Assembly: GCA_964612555.1 (NCBI GenBank)
Contig: CAZTBW010000007.1
Location: 1 to 64,000 of the forward strand
Direction of reading: 5' to 3'
Origin: DAOLCO01 sp964612555
GTDB taxonomy: Bacteria > Bdellovibrionota_C > UBA2361 > SZUA-149 > DAOLCO01
DNA length: 64,000 nucleotides
Shown in pieces: positions 40,567 to 50,200 of this stretch. A program made the translations under genes and the position numbers. The notes under the pieces are model-generated. The model was given only the letters and a program-made list of their open reading frames with translations. It was not told the origin of the DNA and searched no databases. How positions within the stretch are numbered: position 1 is the first letter of the stretch; each line of letters opens with the position of its first letter.

Positions 40567-43263
40567 ATGCAAAAGTCAAATGATCATTTTAATGCAAAAT
40601 CAACTTTGTCTTCAAAGGCTGGTACTTTTACCTATTACAAACTTTCTTCCTTACAGTCTTTTGGTTCTCTGGAACGACTTCCGTTTTCTATAAAAATTTT
40701 ACTTGAATCAGTGCTTCGTAATTTTGATGGATTTGCATTTACAGAATCTCATATCAAACAGTTAATGACCTGGAACCCGAATCAAAAGGGTAGAAGCGAA
40801 ATACCATATAAGCCAGCGCGTGTGGTGTTACAGGATTTTACCGGAGTGCCCGCGATCGTTGATCTTGCTGCAATGCGGGATACAGTAAAAAAACTTGGGG
40901 GATCTCCTGATAAAATCAATCCTCTTGTGCGCTGTGATCTTGTCATAGATCATTCGGTTCAGGTAGATCATGCCGGTAGAGTGGATGCCTTATCTTTGAA
41001 CGAAGCACTTGAATTTCAAAGAAACAGAGAGCGTTATGAATTTCTGAAATGGGGACAGAGTGCATTTAGAAATCTTAGAGTGGTGCCTCCGTCTACAGGA
41101 ATTGTGCATCAGGTGAATCTCGAATATCTTTCAGAAGGAGTTTATCTGAATAGAGAACATAACACGGTATATCCTGATTCCTGTGTGGGTACGGATTCCC
41201 ATACTCCAATGGTAAATGGTCTTGGGGTTCTTGCATGGGGAGTTGGCGGGATTGAGGCAGAAGCAGTCATGCTTGATCAGCCATTATATCTTTTAGTGCC
41301 TGATGTAGTTGGAATCAAGCTCTCAGGTAAATTAAAAGAGGGAGTAACAGCTACAGATCTGGTGCTTGCAATTACTGAACTTTGCAGGTCTATTGGAGTA
41401 GTAGACAAGTTTGTTGAATTCTTTGGGTCGGGTCTTGATGATCTTGGGGTTTCAGATAGAGCAACGATCGGCAACATGGCTCCGGAGCAAGGCTCAACGG
41501 TCAGCTTCTTTCCAATAGACGATAGTACACTTTCCTATCTTCGTGCCACCGGAAGATCGCCTGAGATGGTAGATCTTACAGAACGATATTCAAAAGAACA
41601 GGGACTCTTCAGAACAAAAGACACTCCTGACCCTGAATTCTCACAAGTGGTGGAAGTCGATCTTTCAACTATTGAACCGGCACTTGCAGGACCAAAACGT
41701 CCACATGATCGGGTGCTTTTAAAGGATCTGGGGAAAGGTTTTTCTTCAGTGCTGAAAGCACCAGTCGGTCCTCGCGGATTTGGTCTTGCAGATGATGCGA
41801 TTTCAAAAACAGCTACTGTCGCATGGAGCGATGGGGAAAAGGAGAGCATTTCTCATGGCTCTGTAGTAATTGCCGCGATTACTTCATGTACCAACACGAG
41901 TAATCCTTCTGTGATGCTTGCCGCAGGCTTACTTGCCAAAAAGGCAGTTGAGAAAGGGCTTCGTGTTAAAAAGCTTGTTAAAACTTCATTAGCACCAGGT
42001 TCAACGGTGGTAACTGAATATTTGCAGAAGTCGGGACTTTTACCATATCTTGAACAGCTTGGGTTTCATGTTGTGGGCTATGGGTGTACTACCTGTATTG
42101 GAAATTCTGGTCCCCTTGCACCTGAAGTAGAAGCTGCAATCAGAAAAGAAGACCTGGTTGCTGCGGCGGTTCTTTCAGGTAACAGAAACTTTGAGGGGAG
42201 GATTAATCCCTTAACCAGAGCAAACTATCTTGCATCACCACCACTTGTTGTTGCGTATGCACTTTCGGGAACTGTCTCTCTTGATATGAACTCAGAGCCA
42301 CTGGGGACAGGAAAAGATGGAGCTCCTGTTTTCTTAAAAGATATATGGCCAACGCAGGCAGAAATTCAGGAGACAATATCAAAGTTTGTAACTCCTGAAA
42401 TGTTTATTGAAAAGTACAAGGGAGTATTTACCGGCTCAAAATCCTGGCAGAATATTTCCACTGCTTCATCTGAACTCTATCCCTGGGATGAGGCTTCCAC
42501 ATATATCCAGAACCCTCCTTTTTTTGATGGGATGAGTCTTGCCGATACTCCTCTTCAGGACATAAAAGGAGCACGAGTACTTGGTCTTTTTAAAGACTCA
42601 GTAACGACTGATCATATTTCCCCTGCTGGCAGTATTGCAAAAGACTCTCCTGCTGCAAGCTATCTTCGTTCAAAGGGGGTAGATGACGCTGATTTTAACA
42701 GCTACGGGTCAAGACGTGGTAATGACAAGGTTATGGTTCGTGGTACGTTTGCAAACATTCGCATTAAAAATCAGCTTATCCCTGGAAGTGAGGGTAATAT
42801 TACCTTGCATATTCCGACTGATACACAGTTAAGTTTTTTTGATGCTGCTGAAAAGTACAAACAGGATGGAACTTCTCTTATTATTCTTGCCGGTAAGGAG
42901 TACGGCAGTGGCTCTTCAAGAGACTGGGCAGCAAAAGGTCCTTTTCTTCAGGGAATAAAAGCGGTGATTGCAGAAAGCTATGAGCGAATTCATCGCAGTA
43001 ACCTTATTGGTATGGGTATCTTGCCACTTCAGTTTAAAGAAGGTGAGTCAGTCGAGTCTCTGGGTTTGAATGGGAAGGAGGAGTTCTCAATTACTGTTAA
43101 AGATTCAATGAAGCCAGGTGATGATATTGAAGTAAGTGCGAGGAGTAAAGATTCTGAAAAGAAATTTACAGTGCGCAGTAGAATTGATACCGCCGTAGAG
43201 CTTGTCTATTACCGCGATGGCGGGATATTGAGAACAGTACTTAAGAATTTAGCAAAAAAGTAG
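40567..43263 (+). CDS. acnA: Aconitate hydratase A
   Basis: The 898-residue protein is a full-length AcnA/IRP-type aconitase. 4Fe-4S ligand Cys residues lie in ITSCTNTSNPSVMLAAG near 440 and GYGCTTCIGNSGPL near 506. The swivel domain carries DSVTTDHISPAGSIA near 676, NSYGSRRGNDKVMVRGTFAN near 705 and GKEYGSGSSRDWAAKGP near 777. The N-terminal part has FTGVPAIVDLAAMRD and DLVIDHSVQVD. It interconverts citrate and isocitrate in the TCA cycle and can act as an RNA-binding iron sensor when apo. It is a single gene with its own upstream region. Confidence 0.97.
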   Translation: MQKSNDHFNAKSTLSSKAGTFTYYKLSSLQSFGSLERLPFSIKILLESVLRNFDGFAFTESHIKQLMTWNPNQKGRSEIPYKPARVVLQDFTGVPAIVDLAAMRDTVKKLGGSPDKINPLVRCDLVIDHSVQVDHAGRVDALSLNEALEFQRNRERYEFLKWGQSAFRNLRVVPPSTGIVHQVNLEYLSEGVYLNREHNTVYPDSCVGTDSHTPMVNGLGVLAWGVGGIEAEAVMLDQPLYLLVPDVVGIKLSGKLKEGVTATDLVLAITELCRSIGVVDKFVEFFGSGLDDLGVSDRATIGNMAPEQGSTVSFFPIDDSTLSYLRATGRSPEMVDLTERYSKEQGLFRTKDTPDPEFSQVVEVDLSTIEPALAGPKRPHDRVLLKDLGKGFSSVLKAPVGPRGFGLADDAISKTATVAWSDGEKESISHGSVVIAAITSCTNTSNPSVMLAAGLLAKKAVEKGLRVKKLVKTSLAPGSTVVTEYLQKSGLLPYLEQLGFHVVGYGCTTCIGNSGPLAPEVEAAIRKEDLVAAAVLSGNRNFEGRINPLTRANYLASPPLVVAYALSGTVSLDMNSEPLGTGKDGAPVFLKDIWPTQAEIQETISKFVTPEMFIEKYKGVFTGSKSWQNISTASSELYPWDEASTYIQNPPFFDGMSLADTPLQDIKGARVLGLFKDSVTTDHISPAGSIAKDSPAASYLRSKGVDDADFNSYGSRRGNDKVMVRGTFANIRIKNQLIPGSEGNITLHIPTDTQLSFFDAAEKYKQDGTSLIILAGKEYGSGSSRDWAAKGPFLQGIKAVIAESYERIHRSNLIGMGILPLQFKEGESVESLGLNGKEEFSITVKDSMKPGDDIEVSARSKDSEKKFTVRSRIDTAVELVYYRDGGILRTVLKNLAKK

Positions 43264-43289
43264 ACTATTTAGGTGCTTATTGGTATACT

Positions 43290-43493
43290 ATGAGGATGAA
43301 GAATTTTAATTATTCTACTTTTGAAAATGCCACCAGTTCATTTGATGATGAATACTGGAGGAATGTCAGTGATGTGGAAAAATTTAAAGAAGCTTTGAGA
43401 CTCATAGAGTTAGCTTATGAGCTTCAAGGAAAAAGTAAAAATGACCTCAGATTTCAAAGAACTTCTTTCTCTTTTCAACGACAAGAAGATTAA
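43290..43493 (+). CDS. Small protein upstream of nucleotidyltransferase, possible antitoxin
   Basis: The 67-residue frame gives a hydrophilic, helical product (MKNFNYSTFENATSSFDDEY then KFKEALRLIELAYELQGK). It overlaps the following nucleotidyltransferase gene by about 53 bp in another phase, a hallmark of coupled toxin-antitoxin-like pairs. The family is not recognised. The alternative is that only the downstream frame is real. Confidence 0.5.
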   Translation: MRMKNFNYSTFENATSSFDDEYWRNVSDVEKFKEALRLIELAYELQGKSKNDLRFQRTSFSFQRQED

Positions 43494-43881
43494 ATATCTT
43501 GTCGTTGGAGGTTATGCTGTTATTAAGCATGGAGCGCCCCGATTTACGGGTGATATTGATCTTTGGATTGATACGGAAACATCTAATGCGGAAAAGGTGT
43601 ATGCTGCTTTGGTTGATTTCGGTGCACCGGTTAGTACTCTGACCGCAAAGGATTTTATGGCAGAGGGATTTTTCTTTCAGATGGGTGTGCCTCCTAATAG
43701 AATTGATATTTTAATGTCCCTAAAGGAAATGGATTTTTCTGAGTGCTATAACAGGAAAGTGATTTCAAAGCTTGACATCGGAGAAGTACCATTTATCTCA
43801 AAGCAGGATCTCATACAGGCAAAAAAAATAGCCGGGAGACCTAAAGATCTTGCTGATGTTCATGAACTTGAGAGAGAATAA
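43441..43881 (+). CDS. MNT-type nucleotidyltransferase (DUF6036-like)
   Basis: From the ATG at 43441 the product has 146 residues (an ATG at 43417 would add eight). The polymerase-beta-like core reads IKYLVVGGYAVIKHG near 20, then the metal-binding GDIDLWI (two Asp) near 38 and a third acidic residue in RIDILMSL near 96. The tail has KQDLIQAKKIAGRPKDLADV, typical of nucleotidyltransferases of abortive-infection or MNT/HEPN-like modules. Together with the overlapping small gene it forms a candidate toxin-antitoxin or defence pair. Confidence 0.68.
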   Translation: MTSDFKELLSLFNDKKIKYLVVGGYAVIKHGAPRFTGDIDLWIDTETSNAEKVYAALVDFGAPVSTLTAKDFMAEGFFFQMGVPPNRIDILMSLKEMDFSECYNRKVISKLDIGEVPFISKQDLIQAKKIAGRPKDLADVHELERE

Positions 43882-43902
43882 AAAAGCAAATCCTCACGTG
43901 TC

Positions 43903-45003
43903 TCAGTGAGTCCCGTCTTCTTTAATCGTATTTATAACCAGGTCGGAAACAAATCTTTTACCGGGGTTTTTGTATTGTGTGGGGTCATCTTCGGTAAAAT
44001 ATACCGTATTTTCATTACTACTGCGTGGTGCGTGTTGTTCTATTCGTGAGATTATTTCATCTGCTGAAAGGTTCTCTGAGTCTTCGGGAAAGAGATCATA
44101 CAGGATTTTAAAAAGTGTATATGTATTGTATGCATATACTATATTTTGTGAGTTATTAAAACGAGCCACGTACTTGTCCTGAAAATCTTCAGCTACATAC
44201 GGTAGAGTAAAAAACGCACCTGTAGCAAGTTGTCCCGATTTCTTCATTTCAGCGCTATCCCCGAAAAAATCTGATCCAAATGTTGGTATACTGATCTGTA
44301 ACTGCTCAAGCCTTTGATAGAATAAGCTGATCTGACCTGAAATCAAAAGTACGCCAATTATATCATAGGCGCCTTTTGAAATACCTGACTTGATTTTGGA
44401 GACACTTGTTTTTATATCAGCAGAGGTATCAGGGGTGAAAGAATCAATTAAGTGAACGGTCTCATCATCTCTAAGGTTGTCTTTTATGCCCTGGTAGAGA
44501 GATTCAAGAAATTGGATCTCTGTTTTTACAATACCAATTTTTTTATATCCTTTGGAACGAATATGATTAAGAGTATTTCGTGAAAAATCTTCAAGACGAT
44601 TACAGGAATCTATAACATAGGTTCTGCCCCCTGCTACTTGAGAATCACCTGACAGGGCAATCATTGGTATCTTACTTGATTCAGCAAGAGGAGCGAGCAC
44701 TACTGAAGGGGTAGTGCCCCATACATAGAGCAGATCAATTTTGTTAATTTTAGTTAATTTATGAAAAGCGGATAATGCCGTTTTCCCTTCATATTTTGAA
44801 TCTTCATATATGAACTGTATGCGGTTTGCCTGTTCCTTCCCAAGTTCTGATTCCAGCAGGGTAATAGCATTTCGTACGCTTGCACCATATGCCTCTGTAT
44901 ATCCGCTTAGAGGTAGTATCATGCCAACTTTGAGAGGTTCGGCAGAGCCGGGAGAGCTGAAAGTTAAGAAAACAAGCAGAACAGAAACAGCAGCAAATCT
45001 CAT
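43903..45003 (-). CDS. Leu/Ile/Val-type periplasmic substrate-binding protein
   Basis: The 366-residue protein has a signal peptide (about residues 1-21, ending GSAEP) and a type I periplasmic-binding fold of the branched-chain amino-acid class: LKVGMILPLSGYTEAYGASV, then YEDSKYEGKTALSAFHKLT near 66, SSKIPMIALSGDSQVAGG and LYQGIKDNLRDDETVHL. It is a plausible partner for the livGHM genes 32 kb away, but it could equally be a sensor. It overlaps the upstream lipoprotein gene by 4 bp. Confidence 0.78.
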   Translation of the reverse strand: MRFAAVSVLLVFLTFSSPGSAEPLKVGMILPLSGYTEAYGASVRNAITLLESELGKEQANRIQFIYEDSKYEGKTALSAFHKLTKINKIDLLYVWGTTPSVVLAPLAESSKIPMIALSGDSQVAGGRTYVIDSCNRLEDFSRNTLNHIRSKGYKKIGIVKTEIQFLESLYQGIKDNLRDDETVHLIDSFTPDTSADIKTSVSKIKSGISKGAYDIIGVLLISGQISLFYQRLEQLQISIPTFGSDFFGDSAEMKKSGQLATGAFFTLPYVAEDFQDKYVARFNNSQNIVYAYNTYTLFKILYDLFPEDSENLSADEIISRIEQHAPRSSNENTVYFTEDDPTQYKNPGKRFVSDLVINTIKEDGTH

Positions 45004-46214
45004 AAATTAAAATCTTCCCTAAGAAAACGGAGGATTGCTCCCTGTTCTCCGAGGCTGGGTTTGGAGTAGGTTCTTTCGGATGGTTTTGGGTAGGTGGTGG
45101 TTCCCGGTATGTAATCATGTAAACCTTGGCGTTTACCGCTCCAGAGGATAAATGCATTATTCAAGTAGGTGGAATTGTTTCTGAGCTCTTTTAAATCTTC
45201 AAGCCTGAGTTTTCTTTCGGTGGAAGAAAAAGTTTCATCAAAATGATATTCTCTTCCGTCGTTACTTATTACCCCGTCTCGAATTTGAGGGAAAGGGTTG
45301 ATGGTATGTTCTTCTATAAAGAGTCCCGGAGGAACACCAATGGTGTTGCCTGAGTAGCAGTTTGGGCAGGGGTTCCTGCCAATGGCAACCATTAAACCGG
45401 GAGGAAGCGTTTCAAGGATAATGTTCAGAAGTTTCTGAAAAGAAGTGTCATCAAGATTATCCTCAAGTGCAGGGATTAGGGACACTATCGCACCTTTTTG
45501 AATGGCGTATTGAAGAAGAGGAACCAGCCTTTGGACAATTGAGCGGTATTCGTCCTGAAGGGTGTGATCTGTCAGAATTCTTCTTCTGAAATCTTCTGGT
45601 TTAATACGAACCCCGAAACTGGATACTGTTGCCCTATCCCATTGTCTTTGTGTTGCTCCATTTGAAAGATAGAAGAACATGAAGGGAGTTCTCTGATTGC
45701 TGCTTAATAAATCAATATGCTCCTTGATAAGATAGGGGTCATAAGAAAATGTTCCATCTACAAGGTAATTGATGGCAGGGTTTTTCAGACAGGAATAAAA
45801 TAACAGGCTTGCAATAATTCGGGACTGCTCTTTTGCTTCGGGCTGTGTACAGTGAAGACAGGAAAGCCCGCGAGGGGTGCCGGATAGTAGTACCGGGCAG
45901 GTGTCATATTCTGACAGTACATCAAGGGGGTAGTTTAGTGGTACTTCGGGTACAGAAGAGATGGAATCGATAAGAGCAAGGGTTTCAAAAGTGGGTGACT
46001 TGGTAACTCTTTGAGAGAGTTCTTCAGATAATTGAGTCTCGGAAGAAGCCTCCTGCTCTTTCTGCATTGACCACATACGGTAGTCTTCATCACAGGCATT
46101 AAGATTCAAAAGGAGTAAAACAATAAGAATACGTCGCAATTCCAGCTTGTATTCTGAATTGCTGTTAAAAAGCCGAGTAATTGTGTTAGAAAAATGATTC
46201 ATACAGTCCCTCAT
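45000..46214 (-). CDS. Hypothetical lipoprotein, 404 aa
   Basis: No family recognised. The N-terminal hydrophobic stretch ILIVLLLLNLNAC near residue 29-41 ends in a lipobox-like LNAC, so it is probably a lipoprotein anchored in a membrane; the preceding 28 residues are long for a signal peptide, and a later start is possible. The mature part contains CLHC near 119 and NPCPNCYSGN near 288. The layout (polyfunctional loops, AIQKGAIVSLIPALEDNLDD, LPPGLMVAIGRNPCPN) suggests a TIM-barrel-like enzyme, but that is only an impression. The 4-bp overlap links it with the substrate-binding protein. Confidence 0.55.
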   Translation of the reverse strand: MRDCMNHFSNTITRLFNSNSEYKLELRRILIVLLLLNLNACDEDYRMWSMQKEQEASSETQLSEELSQRVTKSPTFETLALIDSISSVPEVPLNYPLDVLSEYDTCPVLLSGTPRGLSCLHCTQPEAKEQSRIIASLLFYSCLKNPAINYLVDGTFSYDPYLIKEHIDLLSSNQRTPFMFFYLSNGATQRQWDRATVSSFGVRIKPEDFRRRILTDHTLQDEYRSIVQRLVPLLQYAIQKGAIVSLIPALEDNLDDTSFQKLLNIILETLPPGLMVAIGRNPCPNCYSGNTIGVPPGLFIEEHTINPFPQIRDGVISNDGREYHFDETFSSTERKLRLEDLKELRNNSTYLNNAFILWSGKRQGLHDYIPGTTTYPKPSERTYSKPSLGEQGAILRFLREDFNL

Positions 46215-46339
46215 TCTATCATATAATCGGCAACATAACTAAGGAAATTAACACTATAGAGATTTAAGATTTATAAATTTTCTGCTAATACTATTATTAA
46301 GATGCTCAAATTATGACTATCGGTACAAGGAGTTTCATC

Positions 46340-47098
46340 ATGCAATCTGACAGAAGAGAATTCATTAAAACAGCAGGTATAGCAGCTACCGGGGTAGCTC
46401 TGATGAGTGGAGCCGGAAAGGTTCTGGCAGACACCAAGGAGCCTGATTCTCTGGGTGCTCTCACTCAGCATGCCCTTCCTGATTTGCCGTATTCATACGA
46501 TGCACTTCAACCATTTATTGATAAGGAGACCATGACTTTGCATCACAGTATGCATCATAAGGCGTATGTTGATGGATTGAATAAGGCAGAAAAAGAGCTT
46601 GCACTTCTAAGAGGCTCGGGAGATTTTGGTCTTGTTGAATACTGGTCAAAAAAAGCAGCATTTAATGGTGGTGGGCATTATCTTCATAGTCTCTTCTGGG
46701 AAAATATGGCGGCTCCCTATGCTCAGAACACCTCAAGTGTTGGAGGGAAGGAGCCGGAAGGAGTTTTGAGAAAAAAACTTTCAGAAGATTTTGGTAGTTT
46801 TGAGAGTTTTAAAAAACATTTTTCAGCGGCTGCGATTGCAGTTGAAGGAAGTGGCTGGGCTATTTTACACTATCGCCCCGAAGATAATCGCTTGATTGTT
46901 CTACAAGCAGAAAACCAGCATAAATTAAGCCCCTGGGGCACGACTCCAATCCTGGTGCTTGATGTGTGGGAGCATGCGTACTACCTGAGCTACAAGAATA
47001 AGCGGGCAGCTTATGTTGAGGCGTGGTGGAATGTGGTTAATTGGGAGGTGGTCGAAAAGCGGTTTTTATTGAACAGGAAGTCTCCCAATAAAACTTAA
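46340..47098 (+). CDS. sod: Fe/Mn superoxide dismutase with Tat signal peptide
   Basis: The start ATG at 46340 follows AAGGAG; the frame from 46313 is upstream of the ribosome-binding site. The 252-residue precursor begins with a twin-arginine signal (SDRREFIKTAGIAATG, cleavage near residue 31). The mature enzyme has LPYSYDALQPFIDKETM, HHSMHHKAYVDGLNKA, HYLHSLFWENM and the C-terminal DVWEHAYYLSYKNKRAAY with metal ligands Asp and His. It converts superoxide to hydrogen peroxide and oxygen. Export by Tat means a folded metalloenzyme acts in the periplasm or on the surface, which is less common than cytosolic SOD. Iron or manganese use cannot be told from the sequence. Confidence 0.92.
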   Translation: MQSDRREFIKTAGIAATGVALMSGAGKVLADTKEPDSLGALTQHALPDLPYSYDALQPFIDKETMTLHHSMHHKAYVDGLNKAEKELALLRGSGDFGLVEYWSKKAAFNGGGHYLHSLFWENMAAPYAQNTSSVGGKEPEGVLRKKLSEDFGSFESFKKHFSAAAIAVEGSGWAILHYRPEDNRLIVLQAENQHKLSPWGTTPILVLDVWEHAYYLSYKNKRAAYVEAWWNVVNWEVVEKRFLLNRKSPNKT

Positions 47099-47257
47099 AA
47101 ATATAATAATATCGAGCTCTTAAGATTTCCCATAAGACTCCAGTCTGATTACGTAACGTAAATTTGCATAACCCTCATAACATAATTGAGTCTATGTAAA
47201 TTTATGTAAAAAATCTTCAATAGAACTTTTAGGATGAAGGTTTGTTTTCGGTGAAGC

Positions 47258-50200
47258 ATGGGAAGGTTTAATAATAATCAAAATCACTATAATCAAAATC
47301 ACTGTCCTGCACCTCAGAGCGTGCAAGTGGTACAGTGCCATCCTCCTTCCTATCAGGTCAATTACAGTAATCATGTTTCAATACCTCAGGCGCATGTATC
47401 TGCATCGCCATCGGTAGACCCGAAACTGAAGCTTAGGGTAGATGATAGAAGAATACTGACTCCAAACAGTGTTACCAAAAATAGAGATGGTTCAATTACA
47501 GTAAACATAAATAATAACCAGGAAAATTCAATTGCAGTTGGTTATGTAAGAAAAGATGGGTCTTACAGCACAGACCAAAACTCTTCAACAATTAATAGCG
47601 GTAACTCAAAATTACTAAGAATCACTCAAAGCGGTACTTACGATTTGCAAGTTACGCATAAAGATCAGAATACGACTGACATTGTAGTGAAAGCTGATCC
47701 ATCACTAAGAGCAATCAAGATTAGGCTTGGGGGGAAAGAGTATTATCTTGATATGGAAGCACCACTTCCCCAAAACAGTACACAAAGTGGTAATAGTCCC
47801 GGAAATAATCCCGTAAATGGTAATCAAACAACAACCGGAAACCCCGCCTCTTCTTCAACTGGTACGAGTCAGAATCAGGGAAATAGTACCGCTCAGGGGG
47901 CTGATGCTGCCCCGGGGAGTGCTACGCAGTCAGTAGATAGGGATACTCGAGATAGAGGTTCCTCTCAGGCATCACCTGTGCAGGATGGAGAGACGGCAGC
48001 AAATAATCCTGCCGCAAGCCGCTTAGATACTTCTTCAGCAGCTCCGACTGTTGCCGTTCTTCTGCAACAAAGGGCAGCACAAAATTTACCCCGATTTAAA
48101 AGTGAACTACCTAAAGCGGGCAGTCCCGTAGCTCAATCTTTTGATATTGATAAAATATCCAAAGAGATAGATTCCATTAAAAATATTTCTACTCATAGAG
48201 TTCAAGACATAGAATCAATCAATACTCGTTCAAGTGAAGTTTTAAAAACTCTTGATGCTGAAATTGATAGAGTATCAAAACAAATTGGAAGACCTGCCGC
48301 AGTAGTTAGATTTGTAACCAGAGCACAGAATCCAATAGATGCTGACCCTAATATTGTGAAGAATTTAAAGCAATTGGTAGAGCTGAGAGATAATTGTGCT
48401 GTGCAATTAAAGGGAGTTGTAGATTCTGCACTTGCAAGACCAGAGGCGGAAATGCAGAAAGCAGGTAATGAGATTATTAAAGAAAATGGGAAAAATATCA
48501 GAGAAAGCCTGAATAGAAGAATCGCTCTTGAAGTTGATGAGGGAACCAAAAATCAGCTTATAAATGAAAGAAATGAGTTTAATAAAAAATATAATACGAT
48601 AAGAGGAATGTCTCCTGATAGAGCTTGGGAAGGTGTATCAGGTCCTGTTAAAAGGCTCAGTAATTATCTGATTGATAAGGCGAAAAATTCAAAACCTTAC
48701 AAATGGGCAGGTGAAAAAGTGTCCCCACTTGTTCAATCAGTGAAGGATAGAGTGCCATATCTGAGGTCTTATGAGGCGCGGCTGGAGCGTTTGGTAAGTA
48801 ACATAGATGCTGAAGTTAATAAGGGCAGTTTAACTGAAAAGCAGATTAACAAATTTACCAGACAACTTGAAAGACTTGAGCGAAATCTTAGAATGGAGGA
48901 AGTAAAGCTTGCTAGAAATGGTTTATCCAACACTGATACAAAAGCCAGATTAGAAGGGTATGCAAAAGTTCGCTCTGAGGTTCTTACTGTAATGGATGAG
49001 CATTTACGGGTTCAGATAGAAAAAAATTCTGATAATCAGACACTGGTAGATAGGCTTTCAAAGAAGCGGTTTGTAGAACATGGCGATGTTATTAAAGATG
49101 TTCTTGGTGATGCTGGTAGAAAAGCTTTTATAACTGAGCAACAAGAATTTATTGAAAAGAATAATCCTCAAGTCAAGAGTGCAAGAGAGTATCTCGAGTA
49201 TGAGAGAAAAATACCCGATAATCAAAATCGTATCAATTTAGCAGAGCAGGATCATAAAATTGCAATAGAAGAAGTTAAGCTTGAAGCTTCCAGATCATCA
49301 GGAGATCTCGCAAAGGTAAATGCCCATGAACAAAATCTTAAGACTCTTCAGGCTGAAAGAGTAGTTAAAATTGATAATCTGATTAGTGAGATTAATGAAA
49401 AATTAATCGGTAATTCAATTCCCGATCCTGAAAAGATAAAACTTGTCAGTGAACGCTCCGTTCTTCATAGAGAGCTTATGGAGATGAAGTTTAGTGCAGA
49501 CCCGGAGATAATAAATCATTCAAAATCGATTACTGATAGTTTAAACGAGGCAAAAAACTTAAGAGAACAGGCGGCTAAACTATTTTCAGATGCGGAAAGT
49601 AAAGGGATTTCTCCTGATGAGAAAAAGCTGAAACTTGATAACGCAAAACAACTCATGGAAAGTGCTTGCGATGCAGACCTGAAAGCACACGGAGAAGATG
49701 TTGCCAGACAGAATAGAAGACTGGTAATGCTTGAAAGTGAAAAAACAACGATAAAAACTCTGTTTGATCAGGCAGATGGAAATGAAAAACAATCACTTCG
49801 ATCAAGTTTGAATGATGTAGAGAAGCAAATTAACAGCCAGAAACAGGTTATAAGCATGCTTGCTGATCAGGATAAGGTCTTGAGGTATCAACTTAGAGTT
49901 GCAAATCAGGAAGTAAAAATTTCCAAACTTGAGACAGATATAAAAGGGGCAAGTGATAAAGGCGTAAGGGCAAATTTGTCAAAGGAGCTGGCAGAAGCTA
50001 AAAGTGAACTTGTAAAACGTCAGACACTACTGGAACTTAGGTCAAAGAATGTAACTAATAAATTGATGATAAGAGCGAATCTGGCAGTCAGACAATATGC
50101 TGCCCAGCATTCTGGTAAGAGCATTGTTGCTTTTGCAGCCCTTGACAGAGCAATACTTGCTGATTATTCAGGTCAGACGAGTCATTCTGCCGTGCCTCAT

